In this document: positions 17,052 through 27,443 of the stretch, piece by piece | Position numbering within the stretch: position 1 is the stretch's first letter | How the letters are laid out: the number at the start of each line of letters is the position of its first letter | NCBI RefSeq assembly: GCF_001653755.1 | Contig: NZ_CP015125.1 | Coordinates: 1,807,501 to 1,871,500, forward strand | Length of the DNA: 64,000 nucleotides | From: Dokdonia donghaensis DSW-1 | GTDB lineage: Bacteria; Bacteroidota; Bacteroidia; Flavobacteriales; Flavobacteriaceae | Direction of reading: 5' to 3' | The notes under the pieces: model-generated | Databases searched by the model: none | What the model was told of the DNA's origin: nothing | The model's input: the letters and a program-made list of their open reading frames with translations, nothing else | Translations under genes and position numbers: made by a program

Positions 17052-19430
17052 CTAAAATTTAAAATTATAGGTAACCGCAGGAATGATTCCAAAAATGGCT
17101 GTTCTTACTGCCTCGTTATTACCAGTGTCTGCGTTTTGTCTAAAGTTTATAGAGGCGGCATTTCGACGGTTATAGGCATTATAAATACTAAAAACCCACT
17201 CTGACTGCCACGATCTGTTCTTATTTTTTTCTGGGGTAAGTGTCGCGCTTAAGTCTAGTCTATGGTAATTAGGTAATCGTTGCTCGTTACGAGGACCGTA
17301 AGTAGGGATAACTATACCTTGAAACTCAAATTGACCCACAGGGAAGTTAGTAGGCTGTCCAGTTTGGAATAAAAAGTTACTACCAAATTTCCACTTGTCA
17401 TTAAGCTCATAATTGAGATTCATAGAGATGTCGTGAGTTTTATTATAAGGCGTGTTATACCACTGTCCGCGGTTTATGCCTAGCTCCTCTGGTGTTCTTC
17501 CTGGTGTGCGTTGTTCAGATTTTGATAAGGTATAAGCTAGAAAACCTTTAAATTTTCCATCATTTTTACGTAGTAAAAACTCAAGACCATAGGCTCTAGC
17601 CTCACCTTGTAAAATAACTTGCTCTATGGCTTCATTTGCAATAAGCTGGGCTCCATCTATGTAGTCTATACGGCCATCTATGTCTTTATAAAAAGCTTCG
17701 GTTTCTATAGTGTACTCGCTGTTTCCTATCTCAAGATTTTTAAAATAACCTATGGCATATTGATCTAGTTGTTGTGGTGCTGCATACTGGCCACTGGGTG
17801 TCCAGATGTCAAGCGGAGTAGGGGAGCTTGTGTTAGATAATAAATGTAAATATTGTACTAGTCTCGTGTAACTCGCTTTAATTGATGTATCGTCATTAAA
17901 AGCATAAGAAGCTGCAATTCGAGGTTCAAGCGCATTATAAGTAGCGAGTTTATCTCCTCGTGAAAAAGAGGTATCTACTCCTATAGGGTCTTCGCTTTGA
18001 TATATAAGCAAGAAAGGATCAAAAGATACTGGCTGGTCATTACTGTAAATATTAACCTCGTCTTGTCCTAATCTCGTAAAATTACTAAAACGTAAACCAT
18101 ACTCCACTGTCAGGTTTTGCGATAATTTATGTTCTACGTCTACATATGCAGCAAACTCATTTGCATATTTCTTAACCAGTTGCTCTTCTATAATTCCAGA
18201 GTCTGGACCATTAGGTTGAATTTTACCAGGATTAAAAGTATAGTATAAGTTATTAATACCTGAGTAGATTTTCATCTTGTCGTTAAGGTAGTGGGTAAGA
18301 TCATATTTGATATTTATATTATTAATACCAGAGTTCCACTCAAAGCCTACAAAGTCTAGATCAAGCCCGTAGTAGTAATCGCTATAAATAAGAGAGGCGT
18401 TTGAAAATAGCTTGTCACTAAAAATGTGATTCCATCTTAAATTACCTACCGCATTACCATATACATTTTTAAAACTATCGCTTACGCTAAAAAGGTCTCG
18501 ACCAAAATAACCAGATAGATACAAGCTATTGTTATCATTAATTTTGTAATTAATCTTTGTATTAAGGTCGTAGAAATATGCTTTATTATCTATATCAAAT
18601 AGTGGTAAAAATAAATGTGCATAAGAGGCTCTACCGCCAAAAAGGAAAGCCGCTTTATCCTCTACAATAGGTCCTTCTACCAGCAGTCTACTTGCCACAG
18701 CTCCTATACCTCCGGTAACTTTTGTTTTCTTGCTGTTACCTTCCTTTTGATAAATATCTAGAACCGAAGATACCCGTCCACCATATCTAGCTGGTATACC
18801 TCCTTTATATAGTTTCAAATCCTTAATAGCATCTGGGTTAAAAACCGAAAAGAAACCAAAGAGGTGTGAGGAGTTAAAAATAGTAGCCTCGTCTAGAAGA
18901 ATTAAGTTTTGATCTGCAGCGCCACCTCGTACATTAAATCCAGAAGCTCCCTCACCAGCACTCGTTACGCCTGGTAGCAACAATATAGCCTTTATAACGT
19001 CTGCCTCTCCTAGTACAACTGGAATACTTTTTATAGTCTCAGAGGTTAGTGCATTTACACTCATTTGTGGTTTACGTATTCTCACACGTTCTACTTTCTC
19101 TTCTATGACAATCTCATCGAGTTGCTCTAGTGATGTAGAGAGGGCTATATTTTTACGTATATCTTTGTTGAGCTCTATAGTTTCTATTACATCTTTATAG
19201 CCTAAGTAGCTCACCTGTACTTTATAAGTACCCTCAGGCAAGGTGATAGAGTAAAAGCCATAAGAGTTAGTCACAACTCCATCATTAAGCTCAGGAAATA
19301 AGATACTTACTCCTATCAAGGTTTCATTACTTGATACATCTGTAATGGTACCGCTCAACGTATATTTTTCTTGAGAGAATAAGGGTTGTAACGACCCTAA
19401 AAATATCAGTACGTATAAAATATTTTTCAT
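17052..19430 (-). CDS. TonB-dependent receptor (DUF4249 partner)
   Basis: About 792 aa. Signal peptide MKNILYVLIFLGSLQPLFSQ, carboxypeptidase-regulatory-like domain (about 24-105, YTLSGTITDVSSNETLIGVSI), plug (about 130-240, IPVVLGEADVIKAILLLPGVTSAGEGASGFNVRGG) and barrel ending in VTYNFKF. ATG 19430 is chosen because the longer frame to 19499 would start inside the terminator hairpin of icd. The plug motif LLPGVTS and the DUF4249 neighbour place it in the DUF4249-associated receptor group. Import substrate is not evident. Confidence 0.85.
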   Translation of the reverse strand: MKNILYVLIFLGSLQPLFSQEKYTLSGTITDVSSNETLIGVSILFPELNDGVVTNSYGFYSITLPEGTYKVQVSYLGYKDVIETIELNKDIRKNIALSTSLEQLDEIVIEEKVERVRIRKPQMSVNALTSETIKSIPVVLGEADVIKAILLLPGVTSAGEGASGFNVRGGAADQNLILLDEATIFNSSHLFGFFSVFNPDAIKDLKLYKGGIPARYGGRVSSVLDIYQKEGNSKKTKVTGGIGAVASRLLVEGPIVEDKAAFLFGGRASYAHLFLPLFDIDNKAYFYDLNTKINYKINDNNSLYLSGYFGRDLFSVSDSFKNVYGNAVGNLRWNHIFSDKLFSNASLIYSDYYYGLDLDFVGFEWNSGINNINIKYDLTHYLNDKMKIYSGINNLYYTFNPGKIQPNGPDSGIIEEQLVKKYANEFAAYVDVEHKLSQNLTVEYGLRFSNFTRLGQDEVNIYSNDQPVSFDPFLLIYQSEDPIGVDTSFSRGDKLATYNALEPRIAASYAFNDDTSIKASYTRLVQYLHLLSNTSSPTPLDIWTPSGQYAAPQQLDQYAIGYFKNLEIGNSEYTIETEAFYKDIDGRIDYIDGAQLIANEAIEQVILQGEARAYGLEFLLRKNDGKFKGFLAYTLSKSEQRTPGRTPEELGINRGQWYNTPYNKTHDISMNLNYELNDKWKFGSNFLFQTGQPTNFPVGQFEFQGIVIPTYGPRNEQRLPNYHRLDLSATLTPEKNKNRSWQSEWVFSIYNAYNRRNAASINFRQNADTGNNEAVRTAIFGIIPAVTYNFKF

Positions 19431-19485
19431 TGTAAAGATTTGAAGTAAAGCTAGTGACAAAATACCGATAAACTTGTTAAAAATA

Positions 19486-19515
19486 AAAAGCCTCTTCATT
19501 TTTGAAGAGGCTTTT
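19486..19515 (-). terminator. Terminator of icd
   Basis: A 13-bp stem AAAAGCCTCTTCA/TGAAGAGGCTTTT with a T4 loop, followed on the minus strand by a T-rich tract. It separates icd from the TonB/DUF4249 unit. Confidence 0.9.
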
Positions 19516-19526
19516 GTGGATGATGA

Positions 19527-19548
19527 TTACGCTTTCGCGAAAGCGTAA
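19527..19548. repeat. Interspersed palindrome, 22 bp
   Basis: Perfect 22-bp copy, 5 bp after the icd stop and before the icd terminator, so it is transcribed in the 3' UTR. Confidence 0.95.
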
Positions 19549-19553
19549 AAACC

Positions 19554-21776
<2,223 letters not shown>

Positions 21777-21986
21777 TCAGGAGTTTTTTTATTTAATAAA
21801 TCAGTTGAAATTTACTTGCTGAGCAAGCCTAGCAAATATAGTAATTTGTAAGGCATTTTTCCACCTAAAATCACGTCTAACTTAAGTCATCTTTTCTGTT
21901 AAACTCAACCTAATTATTTATGTTTATCTATCACAAAACTCGCTGTGCTTCTTATTTGATATTTTGACAATATGTCTGTATTACAA

Positions 21987-22946
21987 TTATTGTTTTGTAA
22001 GTCTAAAAGTGGAAGGAGTTACAGGCCAACCACAAAATCCGTCATTACCTTCAAATCCTTCAATAAAACGTAAATCAAATACCGTGTCGTCTATTTCATC
22101 TACTGTGCCGTTTAAATCATTAGATGGACCTAATAGCACTTGATGGTCAGCTTCTACACGTCCAGAACAGACTATAGCTGAGCGAATGTATCGAGTCATT
22201 ATTGCTTGATCACAAGCTATAGTAAACTCAACTTCAGATAGTATAAATATACCATTAAACGCTTGTTGCGTGTCTCTAAATATTTCAAAATGACGAACAT
22301 TAGGTCGTGATCTTTCAAGAGTAAATTGATTTGGAGTTATAAAAGTAGGACCATCAAATCCATTTACTACACTGCTATAGTCATAAACTCCTGTAAACTT
22401 ATCATTATCGATGCCTTCTACAACATATATATCATAGCTGAATGGAGAGTTTATTGAGCCTGGGTAACGTATAATAGGACCTATGCTGTTGTCGTGATTA
22501 AAGGCCAGTCCATTGGTAAGATCCAGCGTCAAGTCTATAACAAATTTATCAGTACAAGATATTTCATCGATAGTAAGGTTAGTGTTTTCAAGAAGCTCTT
22601 GGGTTGTTATTGTTAGTTCTGTGACTGGGTAACCTCGTTCATCTTGTGTAAAATCTGATGCGCTAAGTGTTTTAAAGAGCACTGAAGATGTGCTATTGTC
22701 TCCATTTTGAGATGTTCGATCTACAAATGATAGAAAGACGTCTACACGGTCAAGTAATTCTCCCTCGTTTCCATCTTGCATCTCAAGGACGTAAGAAATA
22801 GGTGTAGTAGGTGATTGTACATCATATACTGAGTTATTAATTGCGCGGGTACTTAGCACAGCTCCGTTTCTTACGTTATCTAAGACATAATTAATTGCGT
22901 TGTCTGGTTCTTCACAAGATGTAAAAACCAATAGTGATCCTATCAC
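21987..22946 (-). CDS. Putative lipoprotein with an in-frame stop in its signal peptide
   Basis: 319 aa if started at GTG 22946 (MIGSLLVFTSC EEPDN...). Upstream in the same frame is ATG 22967: MKIIHL, then TGA (22947-22949), then VIGSLLVFTSC. With a leucine codon in place of TGA (one base change, TTA to TGA), the protein would have an ideal lipoprotein signal peptide with Cys18. The GTG-started form lacks the positive n-region. So the gene is either recently broken, rescued by reinitiation at TGA-GTG, or contains a sequencing error. The body is beta-rich; I do not recognise the family. It is flanked by a 600-bp gap with no gene. Confidence 0.6.
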   Translation of the reverse strand: MIGSLLVFTSCEEPDNAINYVLDNVRNGAVLSTRAINNSVYDVQSPTTPISYVLEMQDGNEGELLDRVDVFLSFVDRTSQNGDNSTSSVLFKTLSASDFTQDERGYPVTELTITTQELLENTNLTIDEISCTDKFVIDLTLDLTNGLAFNHDNSIGPIIRYPGSINSPFSYDIYVVEGIDNDKFTGVYDYSSVVNGFDGPTFITPNQFTLERSRPNVRHFEIFRDTQQAFNGIFILSEVEFTIACDQAIMTRYIRSAIVCSGRVEADHQVLLGPSNDLNGTVDEIDDTVFDLRFIEGFEGNDGFCGWPVTPSTFRLTKQ

Positions 22947-23080
22947 TCATAGGTGTATTATTTTCATAATTGATTGATGTTTAGTTAGTTTAAATATCGT
23001 GGGAAATGTTAAAATAATAGTACTATCCGATAAAAGTTTCCACAGGTTTTGAGAAGTGTAGCGTTCATTTATATAAAAAC

Positions 23081-23121
23081 AAAAGCCATATCCCTGTACA
23101 AAGTACGTTGATATGGCTTTT
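23081..23121. terminator. Isolated terminator-like hairpin
   Basis: AAAAGCCATATC (23081-23092) pairs perfectly with GATATGGCTTTT (23110-23121), with A-run and T-run sides as in a bidirectional terminator, but no visible gene ends here on either strand. Confidence 0.65.
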
Positions 23122-23496
23122 TAGAAATTGCTTTACCGGTAAACCCTTGAAGTTTTATTACAGTGTTTTAATGACTGTAACCGTTCAATTTCTGCTGGAA
23201 TAGTGTTGTTTTTCAATGTAAAACAAACTATCTCAGGGATGTTGCGTTACTTAAGATTATTCAAAAAGTAGGTCATTTACACTATCTACTTCTCTAGCTT
23301 GTGCAGCGGGTCTTATTAGTAACAGCAACTTAACTAAAATAATACGGTAATACTATTATAGTTTTCTGGATGGTTAAAATCGTCTAGTGGATTAGAACTA
23401 TATAAATGTAGTAATAGTTTTGATTAGTTGGTTTAAAATGTAATGATTTAATTTTCAACCTGTTATTAACTTGAGTTCTTAACTTTTGTTCATAAA

Positions 23497-23527
23497 AAAA
23501 AGCTTCACTATAAAAGTGAAGCTTTTT
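23497..23527 (-). terminator. Terminator of rplS
   Basis: 13-bp stem AAAAAGCTTCACT/AGTGAAGCTTTTT with a 5-nt loop and poly-T on the minus strand, 21 bp after the rplS stop. Confidence 0.9.
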
Positions 23528-23548
23528 GAATAAAATTGTCCAGTAAGA

Positions 23549-23899
23549 CTATCCGCGTCTTTCTTTGATACGAGCTTTCTTACCTGTAAGACCTCTAAAG
23601 TAGAAGATACGCGCACGACGTACAATACCTCTTTTGTTTACTTCAATCTTCTGGATAGCTGGAAGGTTAAGCGGGAATACACGCTCTACACCTACAGTAC
23701 CAGACATCTTACGAATTGTAAAAGTCTGAGTTCTACCAGTACCTCTTAATTGTAATACAACTCCTCTAAAGAACTGTGTTCTACTTTTTTCACCTTCCTT
23801 AATTTCATAGTACACAGTGATAGTATCACCTGCTGCAAAGGTTGGGAAATCATTTTTTGGGATGAATTCGTCTTGTACGAATTTTACTAAATCTTCCAT
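23549..23899 (-). CDS. rplS: 50S ribosomal protein L19
   Basis: 116 aa, normal length for L19. FAAGDTITVYYEIKEGEKSRTQFFRGVVLQLRG, TFTIRKMSGTVGVERVFPLNLPAIQKIEVNKRGIVRRARIFYFRGLTGKKARIKER carry the family's conserved blocks. It sits at the 30S-50S interface of the large subunit. Here it is alone rather than with rpsP-rimM-trmD. Fully confident. Confidence 0.97.
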   Translation of the reverse strand: MEDLVKFVQDEFIPKNDFPTFAAGDTITVYYEIKEGEKSRTQFFRGVVLQLRGTGRTQTFTIRKMSGTVGVERVFPLNLPAIQKIEVNKRGIVRRARIFYFRGLTGKKARIKERRG

Positions 23900-24024
23900 T
23901 TTTATGGATTTTAAAGTGGTTTTACGTTAGGGCAACATTCACGATCATCGTCAGAGGTTAGCCTAAACGGGTGCAATTTTACTTGCGGTTTTAAATTGTT
24001 CAAAGTGCGTCTTAATTTTATTTT

Positions 24025-24042
24025 TTACGCTTTCGCGAAAGC
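24025..24042. repeat. Interspersed palindrome, 14 bp with TTAC left extension
   Basis: GCTTTCGCGAAAGC at 24029-24042 preceded by TTAC, in the gap between rpsT and rplS (both minus strand). Confidence 0.95.
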
Positions 24043-24070
24043 AATATTAAGCAACATTTTAAATAACAAA

Positions 24071-24100
24071 AAGAACCCCCATAGTCCTATAGAAGTTCTT
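24071..24100 (-). terminator. Probable terminator of rpsT
   Basis: AAGAAC/GTTCTT outer stem (24071-24076 with 24095-24100) with an imperfect inner stem, followed on the minus strand by TTTTTG; 24 bp after the rpsT stop. Confidence 0.5.
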
Positions 24101-24123
24101 AGTATGTCTAAAGCGTAGATCTA

Positions 24124-24375
24124 TTAAAGAGTTGCTACGTGCTTTGCAAGCTTAGATTTAAGGTTAGCAGCTTTATTATTGTGTATAATATTGCGCTTAG
24201 CTAACTTGTCAATCATAGAAGCTACAGCAGGATATAAAGCCTGAGCATCTTTTTGCTCAGTCATATCGCGTAATCTTTTGATCGCGTTACGAGTCGTTCT
24301 GTGCTGGTAACGATTTCTAAGACGCTTTGCTTCGTTGCTTCTAATTCTCTTTAAAGCTGACTTGTGATTTGCCAT
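24124..24375 (-). CDS. rpsT: 30S ribosomal protein S20
   Basis: 83 aa, very basic three-helix protein. MANHKSALKRIRSNEAKRLRNRYQHRTTRNAIKRL is diagnostic and the ALYPAVASMIDKLAKRNIIHNNKAANLKSKLAKHV tail is also conserved. It binds the 5' domain of 16S rRNA. It lies downstream of two tRNA-Glu genes and proS on the same strand, so it may be co-transcribed with them. Confidence 0.97.
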   Translation of the reverse strand: MANHKSALKRIRSNEAKRLRNRYQHRTTRNAIKRLRDMTEQKDAQALYPAVASMIDKLAKRNIIHNNKAANLKSKLAKHVATL

Positions 24376-24406
24376 TATTGTTTTTTCTAAATAATTATAA
24401 AAGTTG

Positions 24407-24478
24407 TAGCCCGTAGGGGAATCGAACCCCTCTTACATGGATGAAAACCATGCGTCCTAGCCGATAGACGAACGGGCC
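24407..24478 (-). tRNA. tRNA-Glu (TTC), copy 1
   Basis: 72 nt without CCA. On the minus strand: acceptor GGCCCGT/ACGGGCT (first pair G-U), D arm GTCTATCGGCTAGGAC, anticodon stem CATGG/CCATG with loop TTTTCAT giving anticodon TTC, T arm GGGGTTCGATTCCCC. The 3' CCA is not encoded. Confidence 0.95.
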
Positions 24479-24535
24479 AGAAATTCTAGTTTCATATTTC
24501 TCAATATTACCTCTAGAATTGTAAATCAAAAATTG

Positions 24536-24607
24536 TAGCCCGTAGGGGAATCGAACCCCTCTTACATGGATGAAAACCATGCGTCCTAGCCGATAGACGA
24601 ACGGGCC
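24536..24607 (-). tRNA. tRNA-Glu (TTC), copy 2
   Basis: Identical in sequence to the copy at 24407-24478, separated by a 57-bp spacer that contains an 8-bp inverted repeat AATTCTAG/CTAGAATT. A tandem duplication, probably one transcript. Confidence 0.95.
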
Positions 24608-24692
24608 TAGAACAATCGCTTAAATTGCGGATGCAAAAATAAACATATTTCTAGATGATGCAAACCAATTTGAAAGTTTTTTTAAAACTTTT

Positions 24693-26171
24693 TTAGTAGG
24701 CCTTGGCAAACAGTACTCTACGCAATGATTTTTTACCAGAATATACACATATACCTTCTTCATTTTTCGCGTTAAGCGGAATACATCTTATCGTTGCTTT
24801 TGTTATTTCTTTAATTTTATCCTCAGTCTCGGTAGTGCCGTCCCAATGAGCACTTATAAAACCACCTTTGGTGTCAAGGGTTTCCTTAAAGTCTTCAAAG
24901 TTATCTACAGTTGTTATATGACTATCTCTGTAATCTCTGGCTTTATTATATAAGTTTTCTTGAATTTCTTTAAGTAGTGTTATTACGGTATCAACAACAG
25001 TTTCTTTTGCTACAAATTCTTTTGTTAATGTATCTCTTCGTGCTAATTCTACAGTACGCTTTTCTAAATCTTTTGGGCCTATGCCTATTCTTAAAGGAAC
25101 TCCTTTGAGTTCATACTCATTAAACTTCCATCCTGGTTTGTGGGTATCTCTATTGTCAAATTTTACTGACACACCGTGTAGTTTTAAATCTTGTACAAGT
25201 TCCTTTGCTACTTGAGATATAGCATCTAGCTGCTCTTGACTTTTATAAATAGGCACTATTACAACTTGAAAAGGTGCTAGGTTAGGCGGAAGTACTAAGC
25301 CCTGGTCATCACTATGAGTCATAATGAGTGCTCCCATAAGTCGTGTTGACACCCCCCAAGAGGTTGCCCAAACGTGCTCTTGTTTTCCTTGGTTTGAAGT
25401 AAATTTTACATCAAATGCTTTTGCGAAATTCTGACCTAAGAAGTGAGATGTTCCTGCTTGTAGTGCTTTTCCGTCTTGCATAAGCGCTTCTATACAATAG
25501 GTCTCATCTGCACCTGCAAAGCGTTCACTTTCTGTTTTAACTCCTTTTATAACGGGTACAGCAAGAAAGTTTTCTGCAAACTCTGCATACACGTTATTCA
25601 TAAGCTCAGCCTCTTGTAGTGCTTCATCTTTTGTTGCGTGTGCAGTATGTCCTTCTTGCCATAAAAACTCTGCTGTTCTTAAGAAAAGGCGTGTACGCAT
25701 TTCCCATCTTACAACATTTGCCCATTGATTAATAAGTAATGGTAAATCTCTATAAGACTGTATCCAACCTTTGTATGTGTTCCAGATAATAGCTTCACTA
25801 GTAGGTCGTACTATAAGTTCTTCTTCTAGCTTTGCGTTTGGGTCGACAATAAGTTTAGAAGAGTCCTCGGGGTCTGTTTTTAACCTGTAGTGTGTTACTA
25901 CGGCACATTCTTTTGCAAAACCTTCTGCATTTTTCTCTTCTGCCTCAAATAAACTTTTTGGTACAAATAATGGGAAGTAAGCATTCTCGTGCCCAGTCTC
26001 TTTAAACATACGGTCGAGCTCTGCTTGCATTTTTTCCCAGATTGCGTAACCATATGGTTTTATAACCATACAACCACGTACAGCAGAGTTTTCTGCAAGG
26101 TCTGCTTGAACTACTAGTTCATTATACCATTTTGAATAATCTTCACTTCTTTTTGTGAGTTTCTTGCCCAT
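24693..26171 (-). CDS. proS: Prolyl-tRNA synthetase (eukaryote/archaeal-like type)
   Basis: 492 aa, the short ProS type 3 without the bacterial editing insertion. Class II motifs: [15 protein letters not shown] (motif 1 area), [22 protein letters not shown] (motif 2) and the C-terminal anticodon-binding domain ([12 protein letters not shown] onward), ending in [12 protein letters not shown]. It charges tRNA-Pro. It lies directly upstream of the two tRNA-Glu genes and rpsT on the same strand, a translation-gene unit. Fully confident. Confidence 0.97.
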   Translation of the reverse strand: MGKKLTKRSEDYSKWYNELVVQADLAENSAVRGCMVIKPYGYAIWEKMQAELDRMFKETGHENAYFPLFVPKSLFEAEEKNAEGFAKECAVVTHYRLKTDPEDSSKLIVDPNAKLEEELIVRPTSEAIIWNTYKGWIQSYRDLPLLINQWANVVRWEMRTRLFLRTAEFLWQEGHTAHATKDEALQEAELMNNVYAEFAENFLAVPVIKGVKTESERFAGADETYCIEALMQDGKALQAGTSHFLGQNFAKAFDVKFTSNQGKQEHVWATSWGVSTRLMGALIMTHSDDQGLVLPPNLAPFQVVIVPIYKSQEQLDAISQVAKELVQDLKLHGVSVKFDNRDTHKPGWKFNEYELKGVPLRIGIGPKDLEKRTVELARRDTLTKEFVAKETVVDTVITLLKEIQENLYNKARDYRDSHITTVDNFEDFKETLDTKGGFISAHWDGTTETEDKIKEITKATIRCIPLNAKNEEGICVYSGKKSLRRVLFAKAY

Positions 26172-26272
26172 AAAAATCTATTTTGGCACAAATATTGTGT
26201 ATTCTCTTAACGTAAAATTACCAAGCGAAATTAGGTATTTTTACACCAAGCAACAATTAAAACAGCACCGAT

Positions 26273-27409
26273 ATGAATTTTTCTACATCACTCAGAACTT
26301 CAATTAAGAGTTTATCTTTATCTGCACTTGCAGCTACATTACTTGTTGCTTGTAGTGCCTCACAGCAAGTTTATGATGACGATGGTATATACAGCAGTAA
26401 TGAATCTGCTAATGCCACTTCTCAAGAAGCAACTTCTTCTAATGGATCAAATACTCAAGTTTATAAGAACTATTTTGAAAAGGGTGCACAAGAGCTCGGT
26501 GAGTTAGAAGGAGAGGGAGCTATATTTACAGATATAGAAGAATATTCTTCAGAAGATAGCAATGCTATCTACGTAGATGGAACAGATTTTGAATCTGCTA
26601 CTGGCTATGGTGCTTGGGGTGATGAGGTTCAAGATGTGCAGGTTACAATTTATAATAACAGTCCTGTTTGGGGATGGAATCGCTGGGGCGGTTTAGGCTG
26701 GAACGGTGGCTTTGGCTGGAACGGTGGTTTTGGCTGGGGTAGAGGCTTTGGCTGGGGAGGAAACTTCTGGTCGCCTTGGTATGGTGGTGGTTATTATAAC
26801 CCTTTCTGGGGTGGAGGCTTTGCTTACAATAGCCCATTTTTCTATGGTAATTTTAACCATTTTAATAATAACTTTTATTACGGAAACCGTAGATATAACG
26901 GTAATAGAGTAGCTTATAGTGCTGGTAGAAGATCGATAAACGGTTCTGGAAGAAGAATGGGAGCTACAAATGCTATTGCTGCCTCAAGGTCGAGACTAAG
27001 AACTTCATCTAGAAGTAGAACAACTTACAGCCGTAACAAAGGTACAGCAAGACCTACTTCGAGCCGTAATGGTACCTATAGAAATGGGGTTTCTAGAGGC
27101 ACGCTTAATAGTGCACAAAGACCCTCTACAGGTTCTAGACCTAATACATACTCAAGACCGTCTTCAAGAACAAGACCTACAACAAGGCCTAATAGCCGTC
27201 CTACTAGACCTAGTGGAACTCAATCAAGACCTTCTTCAAGACCTAGCGGAAGTAAAGCAAGGCCATCTTCTAGACCATCTAGACCAACGTCTAGACCAAG
27301 CTCTTCATCTAGAAGGAGTTCTTATAGCAGACCGTCTTCTTCTTCATCTAGAAGCAGTGGATCAAGATCTAGCTCAAGTTCAAGCAGAAGCGGAGGTCGT
27401 AGAGGATAA
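26273..27409 (+). CDS. Low-complexity lipoprotein: Gly/Trp-rich centre, Ser/Arg/Pro-rich tail
   Basis: 378 aa. A signal segment ends in ALAATLLVAC (lipobox Cys27). Residues about 125-205 are Gly/Trp/Phe/Asn-rich (GWNGGFGWNGGFGWGRGFGWGG, FNHFNNNFYYGN); residues about 220-378 are dominated by Ser, Arg and Pro (RPSSRPSGSKARPSSRPSRP). A short acidic N-terminal module (about 28-125) is the only ordinary part. Comparable Bacteroidetes proteins are sometimes mislabelled as prolyl-tRNA synthetases because of their proS neighbour. It is 34 bp upstream of the FadL-like porin on the same strand. Function unknown; probably an envelope-surface protein. Confidence 0.75.
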   Translation: MNFSTSLRTSIKSLSLSALAATLLVACSASQQVYDDDGIYSSNESANATSQEATSSNGSNTQVYKNYFEKGAQELGELEGEGAIFTDIEEYSSEDSNAIYVDGTDFESATGYGAWGDEVQDVQVTIYNNSPVWGWNRWGGLGWNGGFGWNGGFGWGRGFGWGGNFWSPWYGGGYYNPFWGGGFAYNSPFFYGNFNHFNNNFYYGNRRYNGNRVAYSAGRRSINGSGRRMGATNAIAASRSRLRTSSRSRTTYSRNKGTARPTSSRNGTYRNGVSRGTLNSAQRPSTGSRPNTYSRPSSRTRPTTRPNSRPTRPSGTQSRPSSRPSGSKARPSSRPSRPTSRPSSSSRRSSYSRPSSSSSRSSGSRSSSSSSRSGGRRG

Positions 27410-27443
27410 TCCTACACAGTTCATTTAGCAATAAAAACTACAT

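Larger units (their letters stand above)
22968..23548. other. 600-bp gene-poor gap with inverted repeats
   Basis: I see no credible ORF here. It holds a strong isolated hairpin (23081-23121), a 12-bp palindrome TTTACCGGTAAA (23132-23143), a 7-bp stem-loop TTACAGT/ACTGTAA (23158-23180) and the rplS terminator near its end. Could carry a small RNA or the remains of a gene. Confidence 0.5.

Noticed and set aside
24395..24580. 61-aa ORF with a repeated peptide on the minus strand
   Set aside because: It is only the translation of the two identical tRNA-Glu genes.
25413..25430. GCTTTTGCGAAATT in proS, read as NFAKAFD
   Set aside because: FAKAFD-like residues are a conserved part of this ProS type, so the DNA similarity is explained by the protein.
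26700..27400. Repetitive DNA that could suggest a CRISPR or satellite array
   Set aside because: The repetition is irregular, in codon register and explained by the low-complexity protein; no spacer-repeat structure.
27069..27428. 119-aa ORF rich in Leu/Gln/Asp overlapping the low-complexity lipoprotein
   Set aside because: A frame shadow of the Ser/Arg/Pro repeat codons; no independent start signal or family.
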